NCBI GenBank assembly: GCA_031281275.1
Contig: JAITFP010000059.1
Coordinates: 1 to 43,419 of the forward strand
Length of the DNA: 43,419 bases
Reading direction: 5' to 3'
Source of the DNA: Candidatus Fibrimonadaceae bacterium
GTDB taxonomy: Bacteria > Fibrobacterota > Fibrobacteria > Fibrobacterales > Fibrobacteraceae
The position numbers and the translations under genes are program-made. Positions 7,564 to 16,291 of this stretch are shown one piece after another. Position 1 is the first letter of the stretch; every line of letters begins with the position of its first letter. Below the pieces are notes generated by a model that did no database searches, was not told the origin of the DNA, and saw only the letters and a list, made by a program, of their open reading frames with translations.

Positions 7564-9270
7564 TTACATTTCTTTTATGGGAGCTATACCCAGCAGTTCA
7601 AGGAGACTTTCCAGAACTTGCTGGGTGCAATAGACTAAAAACAGCCTGGAATTTTCCTCGTTGCTCCCTATAACCCTATTATTGTGAATAAATCTGTGAG
7701 CAGCTTCTGCAAGCTCTAGTGAGTATTGAGCTAGAATACAAGGCTCTCTGTTTTCACAAGCGGTGTTTATTTTTTCTTCTTTGCAAGAAAGTGCTTTTAT
7801 TAAATCGTAAGAGTTTTGGTCTAAAAGTTCTTCGCTTTTGAATTCCAGTTCCAAAGCATTTTTATTGCTTTTTCTCAAAATGCTGCAAAGCCTCACGTGT
7901 GCGTTTTGGACATAAGGACCTGTGGCTCCGTCAAAACTTAAAGCGGCATCCCAGTCAAATTTCACATCCATTAACCGTCTGTTTTTCAAATCGTTAAAGA
8001 CTATTGCCCCAACTCCAATTTTTGTCGCTATATCCTCTTTATTTTCAAGAGCGGGATTTTTTTCATTTATCACCGTTAATATTTTTTCGGAAGCCGCCTC
8101 TATAACATCTCTCAAAAGGCTTGCGGTGCCAGCTCTCGTTTTACCTTTTTCCCATTTTCCTTCTTCGTTTTTATGGAGAATCAAACCAAAGGGAATATGC
8201 TCGCAATCGTTGTTCCAACCGCAACCCATTTTGCCAAGCACAGCGAACACCTGCCTGAAATGCAAAGCCTGCCCGTTGTCCACAATGTAAAGGCATTTGT
8301 CAAAATTGAATTCTTTTTTTCTGTAAATTGCCGCCGCCAAATCTCTTGTTGCATAAAGCGTGCTACCATCGCTTTTTCTTATGAGGCAAGGAGGCAGAGA
8401 TAATTCGTCTAAAAGCACAACATCTCTTTCTTGGCTATTCACCAACAAACCCTTGGCTTGAAGCTCTTTCACAACAGAGGGAATGTGAGTTTCAAAAAAA
8501 GATTCTCCGGTGTAGTGGTCAAAATCAACGCCCATTATTTTGTAAATGCGTTTTAGTTCTTTTAAAGTTGCCTCTCTGAATGCTGTCCATAATTTGCGAT
8601 AAAATTCATCGCCTTTTTCCAGTTTTGCAAATGCTTCTCTAGCTTTGTCTTCTAGCTCTGGCTCTTCTTTGCTAACTTTTGAAAATTGAGCGTAAAGTTT
8701 ATTCAGTTCCTTAACGGTTAAGCCAGAAAGCGTTTGCTCATCTGTTGGCAAATTTTCCCGCAAGTACATAACGATTAATTTTCCAAATTGAGTACCCCAA
8801 TCGCCGAGGTGATTTATGCGTTCAACTTTGTAGCCGTTTGCTTTGAAAATGCGAGCGAGGCTGTTGCCGAGCATTGTGCTGCGAAGGTGATGAAATGCGA
8901 GTTCTTTGCCTATGTTGGGGGAGCTGTAGTCTATGGCAACGGTTTTGTTTTTTTGTTTTGCAAATCCAAATTCCAAACCTTTTTCTTTTATATCGCTTAG
9001 AATATTTTTCACAAAAGATGCTTTGTCAATGTAAAAATTCCAGTAGCCATTAAGTGCTTCTGTTTTTGCAAAACCTTCTGGTGCAGGAAATTTTGCAGCA
9101 AGTTCTTCGGCTATAGCTTTGGGTGCCTTGCGAAGTTTTTTTGCCAAAGTAAAACAAGGCAAGCTCCAATCTCCGCAAGAGGAATCTGGGGGAACGCTTA
9201 TTAAATCAAGGGCTTCTACGGCAGTCCAATAGGTTGTCTGTTCGGCAAGCGAAGCAATTTTTTCTTTCAT
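7564..9270 (-). CDS. argS: Arginine--tRNA ligase
   Basis: Class I synthetase charging tRNA-Arg; 568 residues, normal length. Seen in order: a short N-terminal additional domain, DYSSPNIGKELAFHHLRST (the HIGH region), INHLGDWGTQFGKL (a strong ArgRS signature), LYATRDLAAAIYR, then the anticodon-binding DALR-type domain with FDGATGPYVQNAHVRLCSI and the C-terminal VLESLLELLGI. The HIGH motif reads AFHHL in place of HVGHL, so the Gly is replaced by His. A canonical KMSK is not visible; the region reads KGKTRAGTASLL. The ATG overlaps the yidC stop (ATGA), so the two genes are coupled. Confidence 0.96.
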   Translation of the reverse strand: MKEKIASLAEQTTYWTAVEALDLISVPPDSSCGDWSLPCFTLAKKLRKAPKAIAEELAAKFPAPEGFAKTEALNGYWNFYIDKASFVKNILSDIKEKGLEFGFAKQKNKTVAIDYSSPNIGKELAFHHLRSTMLGNSLARIFKANGYKVERINHLGDWGTQFGKLIVMYLRENLPTDEQTLSGLTVKELNKLYAQFSKVSKEEPELEDKAREAFAKLEKGDEFYRKLWTAFREATLKELKRIYKIMGVDFDHYTGESFFETHIPSVVKELQAKGLLVNSQERDVVLLDELSLPPCLIRKSDGSTLYATRDLAAAIYRKKEFNFDKCLYIVDNGQALHFRQVFAVLGKMGCGWNNDCEHIPFGLILHKNEEGKWEKGKTRAGTASLLRDVIEAASEKILTVINEKNPALENKEDIATKIGVGAIVFNDLKNRRLMDVKFDWDAALSFDGATGPYVQNAHVRLCSILRKSNKNALELEFKSEELLDQNSYDLIKALSCKEEKINTACENREPCILAQYSLELAEAAHRFIHNNRVIGSNEENSRLFLVYCTQQVLESLLELLGIAPIKEM

Positions 9271-11048
9271 TTCTTTCCCTTAACTATCTTCGCATCTACC
9301 ACTTTGCCTTTTGCCTTGCCCAAAACCGCTGGCTTGCGGTTAATCACAAAATATTGCGAAATTGTCCACAGATTGGAAATAGTCCAGTAAACTACCAAAC
9401 CGCTTGGCATAACCGCGCTGAACACAAACATCATCGCTGGCATCATCCATATCATCATTTTTTGATTTGGATCTGTGATGGTTTGCTTTGTTTGGAACCA
9501 AGTGCTAACAACCATTAAGAATGGCAAAATAGCAATGCCTTCGGGCATAATATATGGAATGCTTATTCCGCTCCATATAACATCGCTTTTTGATAAATCG
9601 CTAATCCACCCAAAAAACGGAGCCTCTCGTAGTTCTATGGCTCTGCCCAAAACCACAAACAAACCTATGAAAATTGGCATTTGCAAAAGCATTGGCAAGC
9701 AACCCGAAAGACTGCTGAACGGAGAAACGCCATGCTTAGCGTAAAGTGCCATTATCTCCTGTTGCTGTGCGCGCATATCTCCCCTGTTCTTTGCACGAAT
9801 TGCATCTAATTCTGGTTTTAAAGCCATCATTGAACGGGTGGAGCGAAGCTGTTTAAGTGCTAGCGGAGTAGTGACAACTTTTACCAAAATTGTCAAAAGA
9901 ATAATGGCTATGCCGTAGTTTGGAATTATGGAATAGAATGCGTTTAGTATTTGCAAAAGCAACCCGCATATCCAAACAAACCATTTATCCGCTCCGCACC
10001 ATTCCCAGCCGCTAACGATAATTTTTTCATAACCCTCACCCATAGACCCTATTTCTTTCCAATGCAGTGGCAAAATGGAAAAATCAAAAGCTATGGAATC
10101 AGTGGTCATATTATCGCTTATTGTTAGTGCATAAGTGCCAGGGTCTTTTTCATTTTTCTTTTCTTTTATGGGTTCTGCTCCAAGGGCAGCCTCGCTTTCT
10201 CCATTGAAGTTGATTACTGCGGCGATGTATTTTCTGCGAAGCCCAAACCACAAAGCTTTGCCTTGGTCGCGGTTGAACCAAGTTTGCTTTGCCGGGGTTT
10301 CCCTAGCCACGTTATAGGTGTTGTTGAAAATAACTTCGCTGAACAGATAGCTCATGCCAAAAGAACTAGCGGTTGAAATTTCCTCGGTTTCTTTCATTCC
10401 GCCTTTCCAGTTGAGTGTATATAGCTTTGGGACAAAGCCCTTTATTCTAATTAAATGCCCAATTGAATGTCCATCTTTGGTGAATTTATATTCCCTTACA
10501 ACCGCCCTGCCTTTTTCATCTCGCCATTCAAAGGCAACCTTTGCGGAATCTTTTACGATAATTGTATCTGAAGATTGGGTGGAGAAAGCAACACTCCCAA
10601 AATCTGCATTGTCAAAACTTATGCTCAAAGCTCCGGCTTCTGTGTTTTGAAGCAGTTCGGGAAAATTTCCAGCTTTGTCTGCCAATGTTTTTGGTACTAT
10701 ACTTGTGATTTTTGCACCGCTGGCATTTAGCTTAACAAAAAATTTCTCCGTTTCAACAAAAATTTCCGCCCCTACTATGTCTTGGGCTGCAAAGGGAGAC
10801 TCTTCTGTTGCAACTGGGTTTGCAGGAGGCGTTTCAGAAGGAGAAGCCGTAAGTTCTGGAACTCCCAAATCTGTTTTTCCTCCTATTATAGCGGCAAGCG
10901 AATCTTGCTTTGCTTTTTCCGCAGCAAGTTCCATAGCCTTTCTTTGCAGTTCGGCTTGTGCAATCTCTTGTTGCTTATTTGAATTGTGCATTGACCATAC
11001 AAACAAGAGGACTAATAATATTATGCCTATGGCGGTGTTTTTACTCAT
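9267..11048 (-). CDS. yidC: Membrane protein insertase YidC
   Basis: YidC inserts and folds inner-membrane proteins, alone or with SecYEG. The 593-residue protein has an N-terminal helix (TAIGIILLVLLFVWSM), a large periplasmic domain at roughly 60-340 as in Gram-negative YidC, and the conserved Oxa1-like core: NYGIAIILLTILVKVVTTPL with the essential Arg in the following LKQLRSTRSMMALKPEL, then GCLPMLLQMPIFIGLF and VYWTISNLWTISQ. The start at 11048 (MSKNTAIG) is preferred to the longer frame reaching 11093, because a TATATT box ends 9 bases before it and the longer form would cross into the opposite gene. Confidence 0.96.
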   Translation of the reverse strand: MSKNTAIGIILLVLLFVWSMHNSNKQQEIAQAELQRKAMELAAEKAKQDSLAAIIGGKTDLGVPELTASPSETPPANPVATEESPFAAQDIVGAEIFVETEKFFVKLNASGAKITSIVPKTLADKAGNFPELLQNTEAGALSISFDNADFGSVAFSTQSSDTIIVKDSAKVAFEWRDEKGRAVVREYKFTKDGHSIGHLIRIKGFVPKLYTLNWKGGMKETEEISTASSFGMSYLFSEVIFNNTYNVARETPAKQTWFNRDQGKALWFGLRRKYIAAVINFNGESEAALGAEPIKEKKNEKDPGTYALTISDNMTTDSIAFDFSILPLHWKEIGSMGEGYEKIIVSGWEWCGADKWFVWICGLLLQILNAFYSIIPNYGIAIILLTILVKVVTTPLALKQLRSTRSMMALKPELDAIRAKNRGDMRAQQQEIMALYAKHGVSPFSSLSGCLPMLLQMPIFIGLFVVLGRAIELREAPFFGWISDLSKSDVIWSGISIPYIMPEGIAILPFLMVVSTWFQTKQTITDPNQKMMIWMMPAMMFVFSAVMPSGLVVYWTISNLWTISQYFVINRKPAVLGKAKGKVVDAKIVKGKK

Positions 11049-11057
11049 CGTGGTAGG

Positions 11058-11084
11058 AATATAGAAAATGCTTTTTTCTATATT
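11058..11084. promoter_or_regulatory. Divergent near-leaderless promoters (yidC / beta-helix gene)
   Basis: Two copies of TCTATATT lie back to back. On the minus strand TATATT occupies 11063-11058, 9 bases before the yidC ATG at 11048. On the plus strand TATATT is 11079-11084, 8 bases before the ATG at 11093. The two boxes are separated by 15 bases, so RNA polymerases would compete for one region. Confidence 0.6.
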
Positions 11085-11092
11085 ACACTTCA

Positions 11093-12169
11093 ATGAAATT
11101 TAGTTTTCAAATTCTAAGTTTGCTCGCAATGCTTGCTCTTTCTGCCTATGCAGAAGATGTTTGCGGCATGATAGATGTTCCTATTACTTGGACAAAAGAA
11201 AAATCACCGTACCGCATAACGGGTGATATTCAAATTGCGCCAGCATCAAGGTTGACCATAGAGGCAGGCGTTGAAGTGCTGATTGTGCCGGGTGAGGCTT
11301 GTGGAGAAACAAAACAGTTGGATTGGGCAGATTCTACATTTATAAGCATAAAAGCATACGGCTCATTGGTCATAAAAGGGACAGACAAAGAACCGGTGCG
11401 AATTTTGCCGGAAAAGCATACACCGGGAAAAATTCAGTGGGATGGGATAAGGTTGCCTTTAAAAAATAAAGAGGCTGTTAGCATAGAATACTTGCACATA
11501 ATGGGGGCACATAAGGCAATAAACGCTTCTTATAGCATATTCAATGTGGGAAGTTCGCTTTTTATGGGCAACAATACGGGAATTTGGCTGGAAGAAGAAG
11601 GTGATTTAGCCATTTATAACTGTATGTTCACCGAAAATTTAAGCTCAGGTATTTATATAAGCAATTCGCGTCCAACAATAGCCGCAAATATTTTTTATAA
11701 AAATTCGACTTTTGGAATATTATCGGATTCTCGCAAAAGCCCACGCATACAGAGCAACCTTTTCTTTGCAAACTCAGATACCGATTGCCGTTATTGCCCC
11801 GCAGGGACAGCCAAAATAGTAAAAGAAGAAAATGGAGCATTTAAAGACAAATTCGAAAACATATTTTCAGACCCTATTTTTGTTGGTAGCGACAAAGAAA
11901 AAATTATGATGAAAAAAGACATAAACCTGCCAACTCCCAAAGAAAATATCAAAGACACTTCTCTGCAAAAAATTTATGAAACATCTACTGGCAAGCCACA
12001 GCAGGCTGATAACCCAAGCCCTAATATGCCTTTTATTCTCTCAAAATATTCCCCAGCTTTGAACGCTGCTCCAAATACAGATTTTTTTAAAGACGCAGAT
12101 GGCAGCAAAGGCGATATTGGAATTTACGGCGGCAAACCTGGCAGAACCAGCAAATCTATAAGCTTATGA
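11093..12169 (+). CDS. Exported right-handed beta-helix protein
   Basis: A signal peptide (ILSLLAMLALSAYA) precedes a 338-residue mature protein. From about residue 45 it shows repeated short-strand units typical of parallel beta-helices: LTIEAGVEVLIVPG, GSLVIKGTDKEPVRILP, ISIEYLHIMGAHKAI-like steps, NTGIWLEEEGDLAIYNCMF, SSGIYISNSRPTIAANIFYKNS, FGILSDSRKSPRIQSNLFF. The C-terminus carries the SPALNAAP-type ending and DADGSKGDIGIYGG seen in secreted beta-helix proteins of the DUF1565/NosD kind. Such folds often bind or cut polysaccharide; no catalytic residues can be assigned. The stop overlaps the start of the next gene (ATGA). Confidence 0.75.
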   Translation: MKFSFQILSLLAMLALSAYAEDVCGMIDVPITWTKEKSPYRITGDIQIAPASRLTIEAGVEVLIVPGEACGETKQLDWADSTFISIKAYGSLVIKGTDKEPVRILPEKHTPGKIQWDGIRLPLKNKEAVSIEYLHIMGAHKAINASYSIFNVGSSLFMGNNTGIWLEEEGDLAIYNCMFTENLSSGIYISNSRPTIAANIFYKNSTFGILSDSRKSPRIQSNLFFANSDTDCRYCPAGTAKIVKEENGAFKDKFENIFSDPIFVGSDKEKIMMKKDINLPTPKENIKDTSLQKIYETSTGKPQQADNPSPNMPFILSKYSPALNAAPNTDFFKDADGSKGDIGIYGGKPGRTSKSISL

Positions 12170-12456
12170 GTAATAAAGAGCCTCTTAGTGCAGGTGTTTT
12201 GGCTATGAATTTTTTGAATGAATTTATAAGCCAGGAACAAAAAGATGTATTTGTTTTGGAAGAACACAAGGAAAAAATTTTGCCAGGGAAATTGCAAGAA
12301 AAGATACAGATAGTTACCATAAGCAACGGAAGCCTTTTATTGAAAACTGCCTCTTCGGTTTGGAGAGCAGAAGCAATGGCAATAAAAAGCAATATTATAG
12401 CAGCTTGCAATAATATTTTGGGAAAAATTACCGTGAAGAGCGTTAAAATAGGATAG
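12166..12456 (+). CDS. DUF721 / DciA-like protein
   Basis: A 96-residue cytoplasmic protein. The segment NGSLLLKTASSVWRAEAMAIKSNIIAACNN, followed by LGKITVKSVKIG, matches the KH-like core of DUF721, where the pattern is L-x-V-x-sS-x-W-a-x-E-L with a following helix and a short strand pair. In bacteria without DnaC-type loaders a DUF721 member (DciA) helps load the replicative helicase DnaB. That role is known for the family and only inferred here. It overlaps the beta-helix gene by four bases (ATGA), and its stop is four bases from that of the opposing GGDEF gene. Confidence 0.72.
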   Translation: MSNKEPLSAGVLAMNFLNEFISQEQKDVFVLEEHKEKILPGKLQEKIQIVTISNGSLLLKTASSVWRAEAMAIKSNIIAACNNILGKITVKSVKIG

Positions 12457-12460
12457 GCAA

Positions 12461-13945
12461 CTATCCAACCACCTTGTTTCTACCGCTATTCTTTGCTTCG
12501 TATAATTTTTGGTCGGCAGATTCAATAAAGTTTTTATAATCGCTGCCAATTTTTGGAACTTCGCAAACTAGACCTATGCTTACGGTGATTTTGCCTGTTT
12601 TTTCCATAGATCTTCTAACATCTTCTGCTACTTTCCTTGCGCCCTCTATTTTAGTGTTTGCCAGAACAATGCAAAATTCCTCTCCGCCAAACCTTGCCAC
12701 AAAATCTGATGCTCTGCTTAAACAGTTACTAAATATTTGCGCAGATTCTCGCAAAAGAATATCTCCTTCCAAATGCCCATAAGCATCGTTGTAGTTTTTG
12801 AACTTATCTAAATCCAGCATTAAGAAACTTATAGGATATTGCCCCCTTGTGGCTCTGTTCCATTCATCTTCTATTCTCATATTGAAAAATCTTTTATTTG
12901 GAATTTTAGTGAGTTCGTCTAAAAGGCTATCTTCTATATAAGATTGCATATTTTTATTCATTGGCTTTAATATATACGATATAAACATATTGAAAATAAC
13001 AAAAGCCAAAGCCATGAGCAATAGCAAAGCAAAAAACACTATGCTTGCTTTCTCGTGAATTATAGTTTTAATGTTCACTTCGTTTTTAGATACCAAATAC
13101 AAATTCACGCTTCCAACACTGTTTATTGAATAATGATTTTTGCCATAATATAATATCTCACTTGAATCTTTACCTAAACTCAAAGATTTTTCATAAACTT
13201 CTTCACCCACTGAACCAAACAATTCCATAATAGTTTTTTTCTCTTTGGCAATCTTTTCATTTGCCGCACCTATCACAACTCCATCTTTGCCAAAAAGATA
13301 AACATTTTCAGGCAAATCAAGTTCATTCATAAATTCAGTAAGGGAGAACCTACTGCCTACAGTTCCTATAGCTTTGTTCTCATAATAAATAGGATAGTTT
13401 ATGTATAAATCATAAATTTGGCGGGTTAAATAATCAAAATCCACTTTTATAAGCGGAGGGTTTTCATATTTCAAAGTTTCAAAAAACCAAGAATGCTTGG
13501 GATTGGAAGAACTGTATTTTTCCATAAACTGCTCATTTACATAGTAGTTAGAATCTTTAAGGCTTATCCAGCTTATCATTTTGTTTTGAAAAAACTCTTT
13601 ATGCTCATTGAGCATTATAAAATATTCTCTCTTGCAATGTTCATTGCTTGGATCTAAAAAATAATGTTTTGCCGGAGTTGAGCTGGCAAAGATTTTTGTC
13701 AAGAGAATTTCCTTTTCTAGCTGCGCACTTATTATTGTCCGCCTTGTGTTCATAGTTTGCTTTAGCTCTTTCATGGAATTTTCGCTTAAAACTCTACGCA
13801 TAACAAAATAATATGCAAAAGAACTGCTAAAAGCTATCACAACAAAAAATAAAACAGAAAATAATACAATGGCTTTTCGCAGAGGCATTCTAAAAAGATT
13901 TTGCCTGTCTATTTTTTCTGCAACATCTTCTGTATATTCAGCCAT
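12461..13945 (-). CDS. Membrane diguanylate cyclase (GGDEF) with extracytoplasmic sensor
   Basis: The chosen ATG at 13945 overlaps the end of pyrF by 8 bases; the longer frame to 14125 only reads pyrF DNA in another frame. TM1 (KAIVLFSVLFFVVIAF) and TM2 (IVFFALLLLMALAFVIF) bracket an extracytoplasmic domain of about 250 residues resembling a Cache/PAS-like sensor (NYVNEQFMEKY, IYDLYINYPIYY, AIGTVGSRFSLTEF). The GGDEF domain starts at LDELTKIPNKRFF, with GGEEF at residues 420-424, and should make c-di-GMP from GTP. RASD at 411-414, five residues before GGEEF, is a textbook inhibitory I-site, so product inhibition is expected. No EAL or HD-GYP domain is seen in the window. Confidence 0.93.
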   Translation of the reverse strand: MAEYTEDVAEKIDRQNLFRMPLRKAIVLFSVLFFVVIAFSSSFAYYFVMRRVLSENSMKELKQTMNTRRTIISAQLEKEILLTKIFASSTPAKHYFLDPSNEHCKREYFIMLNEHKEFFQNKMISWISLKDSNYYVNEQFMEKYSSSNPKHSWFFETLKYENPPLIKVDFDYLTRQIYDLYINYPIYYENKAIGTVGSRFSLTEFMNELDLPENVYLFGKDGVVIGAANEKIAKEKKTIMELFGSVGEEVYEKSLSLGKDSSEILYYGKNHYSINSVGSVNLYLVSKNEVNIKTIIHEKASIVFFALLLLMALAFVIFNMFISYILKPMNKNMQSYIEDSLLDELTKIPNKRFFNMRIEDEWNRATRGQYPISFLMLDLDKFKNYNDAYGHLEGDILLRESAQIFSNCLSRASDFVARFGGEEFCIVLANTKIEGARKVAEDVRRSMEKTGKITVSIGLVCEVPKIGSDYKNFIESADQKLYEAKNSGRNKVVG

Positions 13946-14777
13946 AAATGTTCTCCACAAGTCTTTCCAAGGCATCTGCACAGGCACAGGCATAATTGCT
14001 TGGACTCCCGCTTGCCTGCCAAGCATAAGAAAGTCCGCTGGAACTGTTGAGAACGTGAATATTTCTTTTAAAACCACCTTCGCGCAATGCACCCATAACC
14101 GCTTTTGCCTCCCCGCCTTGCCCACCAGGTACGCCAGGAATGGAAACGCCCGGAATCAAAAAAGGAATTTCTTTTTTTTGCGCAGATATAAAATTTGCAA
14201 TTTCCGCAAGCTCACGTGTATTAGTTGCACCCACAACCGCACCAATGCTACCGTTATCCCATTCAAGGATTTTTTTTGCAACGGATTTAACAAGTCCGGG
14301 GTCTTGAAAATCTTCTGCGCCTTTGTTTGAAGTGCGGAGCAAAACATAAACTCCGTTTTCTTCTCGTAAAAAAGGTTTAACCGAATCCCCACCCATAAAA
14401 GGATTAACAGTCACAGCATTTGCCCCATAAACATCAAAAGCAGCTTTTGAATAAGCCTCGCTGGATTTGCCAATATCTCCTCTTTTTGCATCTAAAATAA
14501 CGAGCATTCCTTCTTTGCGGTATGTTGCTATTATCTCTGCCAAAACCTGCATAGCTAAAATGCTTACACACTCATAGTACGCACTATTGGGTTTCACAAC
14601 AGCAGGCTTTACATTTCGTTTTAAAAATTCTTCTAAAATATCAAAGTAAAATTTGCGAATTTTATCCTCTGGTGTGCTTGCCTCTGCTGGAATTAACGAG
14701 AGAACAGGGTCTAACCCAAAACAAACTGGGTTTTTGCAGGTTTCTATGCGAGACTCGAGTAGAGAAGCAAAAGACAT
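13938..14777 (-). CDS. pyrF: Orotidine 5'-phosphate decarboxylase (long, subfamily 2)
   Basis: PyrF makes UMP from OMP, the last step of de novo pyrimidine synthesis. The 279-residue length and motifs fit the longer subfamily: NPVCFGLDP at the start, VVKPNSAYYE, the catalytic LDAKRGDIGKSSEAYSKA (Asp-x-Lys-x-x-Asp array), TVNPFMGGDSVKPF and LIPGVSIPGVPGGQGGE. I chose the ATG at 14777 (MSFASLLESR). It lies 7 bases after a TACCTT box, and the longer frame beginning at 14819 would cross this box and the end of rsmA. Confidence 0.95.
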   Translation of the reverse strand: MSFASLLESRIETCKNPVCFGLDPVLSLIPAEASTPEDKIRKFYFDILEEFLKRNVKPAVVKPNSAYYECVSILAMQVLAEIIATYRKEGMLVILDAKRGDIGKSSEAYSKAAFDVYGANAVTVNPFMGGDSVKPFLREENGVYVLLRTSNKGAEDFQDPGLVKSVAKKILEWDNGSIGAVVGATNTRELAEIANFISAQKKEIPFLIPGVSIPGVPGGQGGEAKAVMGALREGGFKRNIHVLNSSSGLSYAWQASGSPSNYACACADALERLVENIYG

Positions 14778-14784
14778 AAGGGGT

Positions 14785-14790
14785 AAGGTA
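14785..14790 (-). promoter_or_regulatory. -10-like box of pyrF
   Basis: TTTCTACCTT on the minus strand; TACCTT ends 7 bases before the pyrF ATG at 14777. It lies just outside the end of rsmA (14797) and follows the short-leader pattern seen elsewhere in the window. Confidence 0.45.
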
Positions 14791-14796
14791 GAAATT

Positions 14797-15567
14797 CTAT
14801 AACCGAGAATATATTTCAATAAAGGCGTTTAGGGGTAGTTCTTCTGCTCTTGTGTTTTGGCTAAAATTCAAGCTTTTAAGTATGTCTAAAGTTTTTTCCT
14901 TATCGCAAAATGCAAGCAGAGAATTTGCCAGTGTTTTTCTCTTTTGCGAAAATGCAGCCTTGATAAATTCAAAGAATTTTTCATCTGTATTTATTGGCTT
15001 TTCCAAAGGCTCAAACATGATAGTTGCGCTATTCACTTTTGGCTTTGGGCTAAAATGCTCCGGGCTTATTACCCTCACTATGCGGCTGGTGGCATAGCAG
15101 GCACAAAATACAGAGAGGCTTCCGTAGCTTTTTGTTCCTGCTTTGGCTACAATTCGCTCTGCGACTTCTGCTTGTGTCATAAACATACAGCCTTTTATTT
15201 TTGATATGTGCGGCAATATATGCGTGATTATAGCAGTTGCCATATTATATGGCAAGTTGCCAGCTATCCAAGAATTAGGATGTTCGCAAACCCATTTTTC
15301 AATATCAAACTGCAAGAAATTCAGATGTACAAGGTTGAAATTTTTATTGTTTTTGAATTTCTCCTTTAATTTCGGAATGCAAAAATTATCTATTTCCACA
15401 GCGGTTAAATTTGAGCATTTTGGTAAAAGCCACTGTGTTAAGGCTCCGTGCCCAGCTCCTACTTCCAAAATGCAGTCTTGTGGGCAGCAAGGCAAATCAT
15501 CTGCAATTTTTTTAGACATTTCTGTATCTAAGAAATTTTGCCCGAACCTGCGCCTTGTATTTACCAT
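14797..15567 (-). CDS. rsmA: 16S rRNA dimethyladenosine transferase RsmA (KsgA)
   Basis: RsmA dimethylates A1518 and A1519 of 16S rRNA during 30S maturation. At 256 residues it is of usual length. It starts with RRRFGQNFLDTE, then the AdoMet motif LEVGAGHGALTQWLL, the acidic VEID, and the catalytic NLPYNMATAIITH (motif IV, NLPY). Further on it has PKPKVNSATIMFEP and AFSQKRKTLANSL, both typical of this family. The start overlaps the end of ung by 7 bases. Confidence 0.96.
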   Translation of the reverse strand: MVNTRRRFGQNFLDTEMSKKIADDLPCCPQDCILEVGAGHGALTQWLLPKCSNLTAVEIDNFCIPKLKEKFKNNKNFNLVHLNFLQFDIEKWVCEHPNSWIAGNLPYNMATAIITHILPHISKIKGCMFMTQAEVAERIVAKAGTKSYGSLSVFCACYATSRIVRVISPEHFSPKPKVNSATIMFEPLEKPINTDEKFFEFIKAAFSQKRKTLANSLLAFCDKEKTLDILKSLNFSQNTRAEELPLNAFIEIYSRL

Positions 15568-16169
15568 ATTATTTTGTTTTTACCTAGTATTTTATTTGCC
15601 TCCAAGAAATTTTTATGACCACACTTATGAAATCCATTACCACGTGCAGCAGGATGAGGAGCTTCTAATATATGATTTTTTTTATTACCTTCTTTAATGA
15701 TATTTTTAAACTTCTGTGCTTTTCTTCCCCATAACATCCAAATACAAGGATGTGTTTTTGAGATATATTCTATTACTTGATTCGTGAAATCTTTCCAGAA
15801 AGCTAAATGAGAACCAGGTTTATTTCTTTCTACTGTTAAAGCGGTATTTAACAAAAAAACTCCGCAGTCTCTCCAATGTTTAAGAGTTTGCCAATTTGGA
15901 TCTTCATCATTATTAATCTCTTTTTTTATTACTCTTAGACTTTTTGGCATTTCCTTATCCGCAGGAACAGCAAAGGCATATCCCATAGCATATCCTTGTG
16001 TAGGATATGGGTCTTGCCCAAGGATTACTATTTTAATCTCGCTGATAGGCATTTTGAAAACATTAAAAATGTTTTTTTTCTCAGGCAAATATTGAGTATT
16101 AGGCAAATTGAGAAATTTTTCATTCAACAATCCTTTAATCGGATTCCAGCTTTTATCTATATCTAACAT
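15561..16169 (-). CDS. ung: Uracil-DNA glycosylase, family 1
   Basis: Ung removes uracil from DNA to begin base-excision repair. GQDPYPTQGYAMGYAF carries the catalytic Asp and water-activating loop, LLNTALTVERNKPGSH is the uracil-binding strand, and WMLWGRKAQ is also standard. The last active-site loop reads APHPAARGNGF where most family members have HPSPLS: the His and first Pro remain, but the Ser that pinches the backbone is gone. This may slow the enzyme or mark a lineage variant. AAGGAG stands before the ATG. It heads the run ung-rsmA-pyrF-GGDEF. Confidence 0.94.
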   Translation of the reverse strand: MLDIDKSWNPIKGLLNEKFLNLPNTQYLPEKKNIFNVFKMPISEIKIVILGQDPYPTQGYAMGYAFAVPADKEMPKSLRVIKKEINNDEDPNWQTLKHWRDCGVFLLNTALTVERNKPGSHLAFWKDFTNQVIEYISKTHPCIWMLWGRKAQKFKNIIKEGNKKNHILEAPHPAARGNGFHKCGHKNFLEANKILGKNKIIW

Positions 16170-16201
16170 AAATTCTCCTTCATCTTGTGATTTCCGCTTT
16201 A

Positions 16202-16207
16202 AATATA
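16202..16207 (-). promoter_or_regulatory. -10 box of ung
   Basis: TCTATATT on the minus strand, 32 bases before the ung ATG, leaving a leader that carries AAGGAG. This is one of the few promoters in the window with a normal 5' UTR. Confidence 0.5.
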
Positions 16208-16209
16208 GA

Positions 16210-16253
16210 AATTTTACTCACCCTGCCAGCTTCGCTTCGCGGGCAGGGTTCGC
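16210..16253. repeat. Dispersed hairpin repeat, ACCCTGCC type, copy 1
   Basis: ACCCTGCC at 16220-16227 and GGCAGGGT at 16242-16249 form a perfect 8-bp stem with a 14-base loop. The surrounding sequence, from ATTTTACTC to GGGTTCGC, recurs at 17249-17292 with a changed loop. Here it separates the ung promoter from that of the gene at 16292. Confidence 0.75.
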
Positions 16254-16275
16254 ACTTCGGGCACGGATTTTTTTC

Positions 16276-16281
16276 TATATT
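16276..16281 (+). promoter_or_regulatory. -10 box of the gene at 16292
   Basis: TTTTTTTCTATATT, with TATATT ending 10 bases before the ATG at 16292. It supports that start over upstream in-frame codons, which would place the promoter inside the gene. Confidence 0.5.
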
Positions 16282-16291
16282 ACCCCTAAAT

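Noticed and set aside
10354-11064. Long plus-strand open frames opposite yidC
   Set aside because: They have no recognisable motifs or ribosome binding sites and mirror the strong yidC coding frame.
12461-14125. Longer form of the GGDEF protein starting at 14125
   Set aside because: The extra 60 residues are read from pyrF DNA in another frame; the ATG at 13945 overlaps the pyrF stop as expected for coupling.
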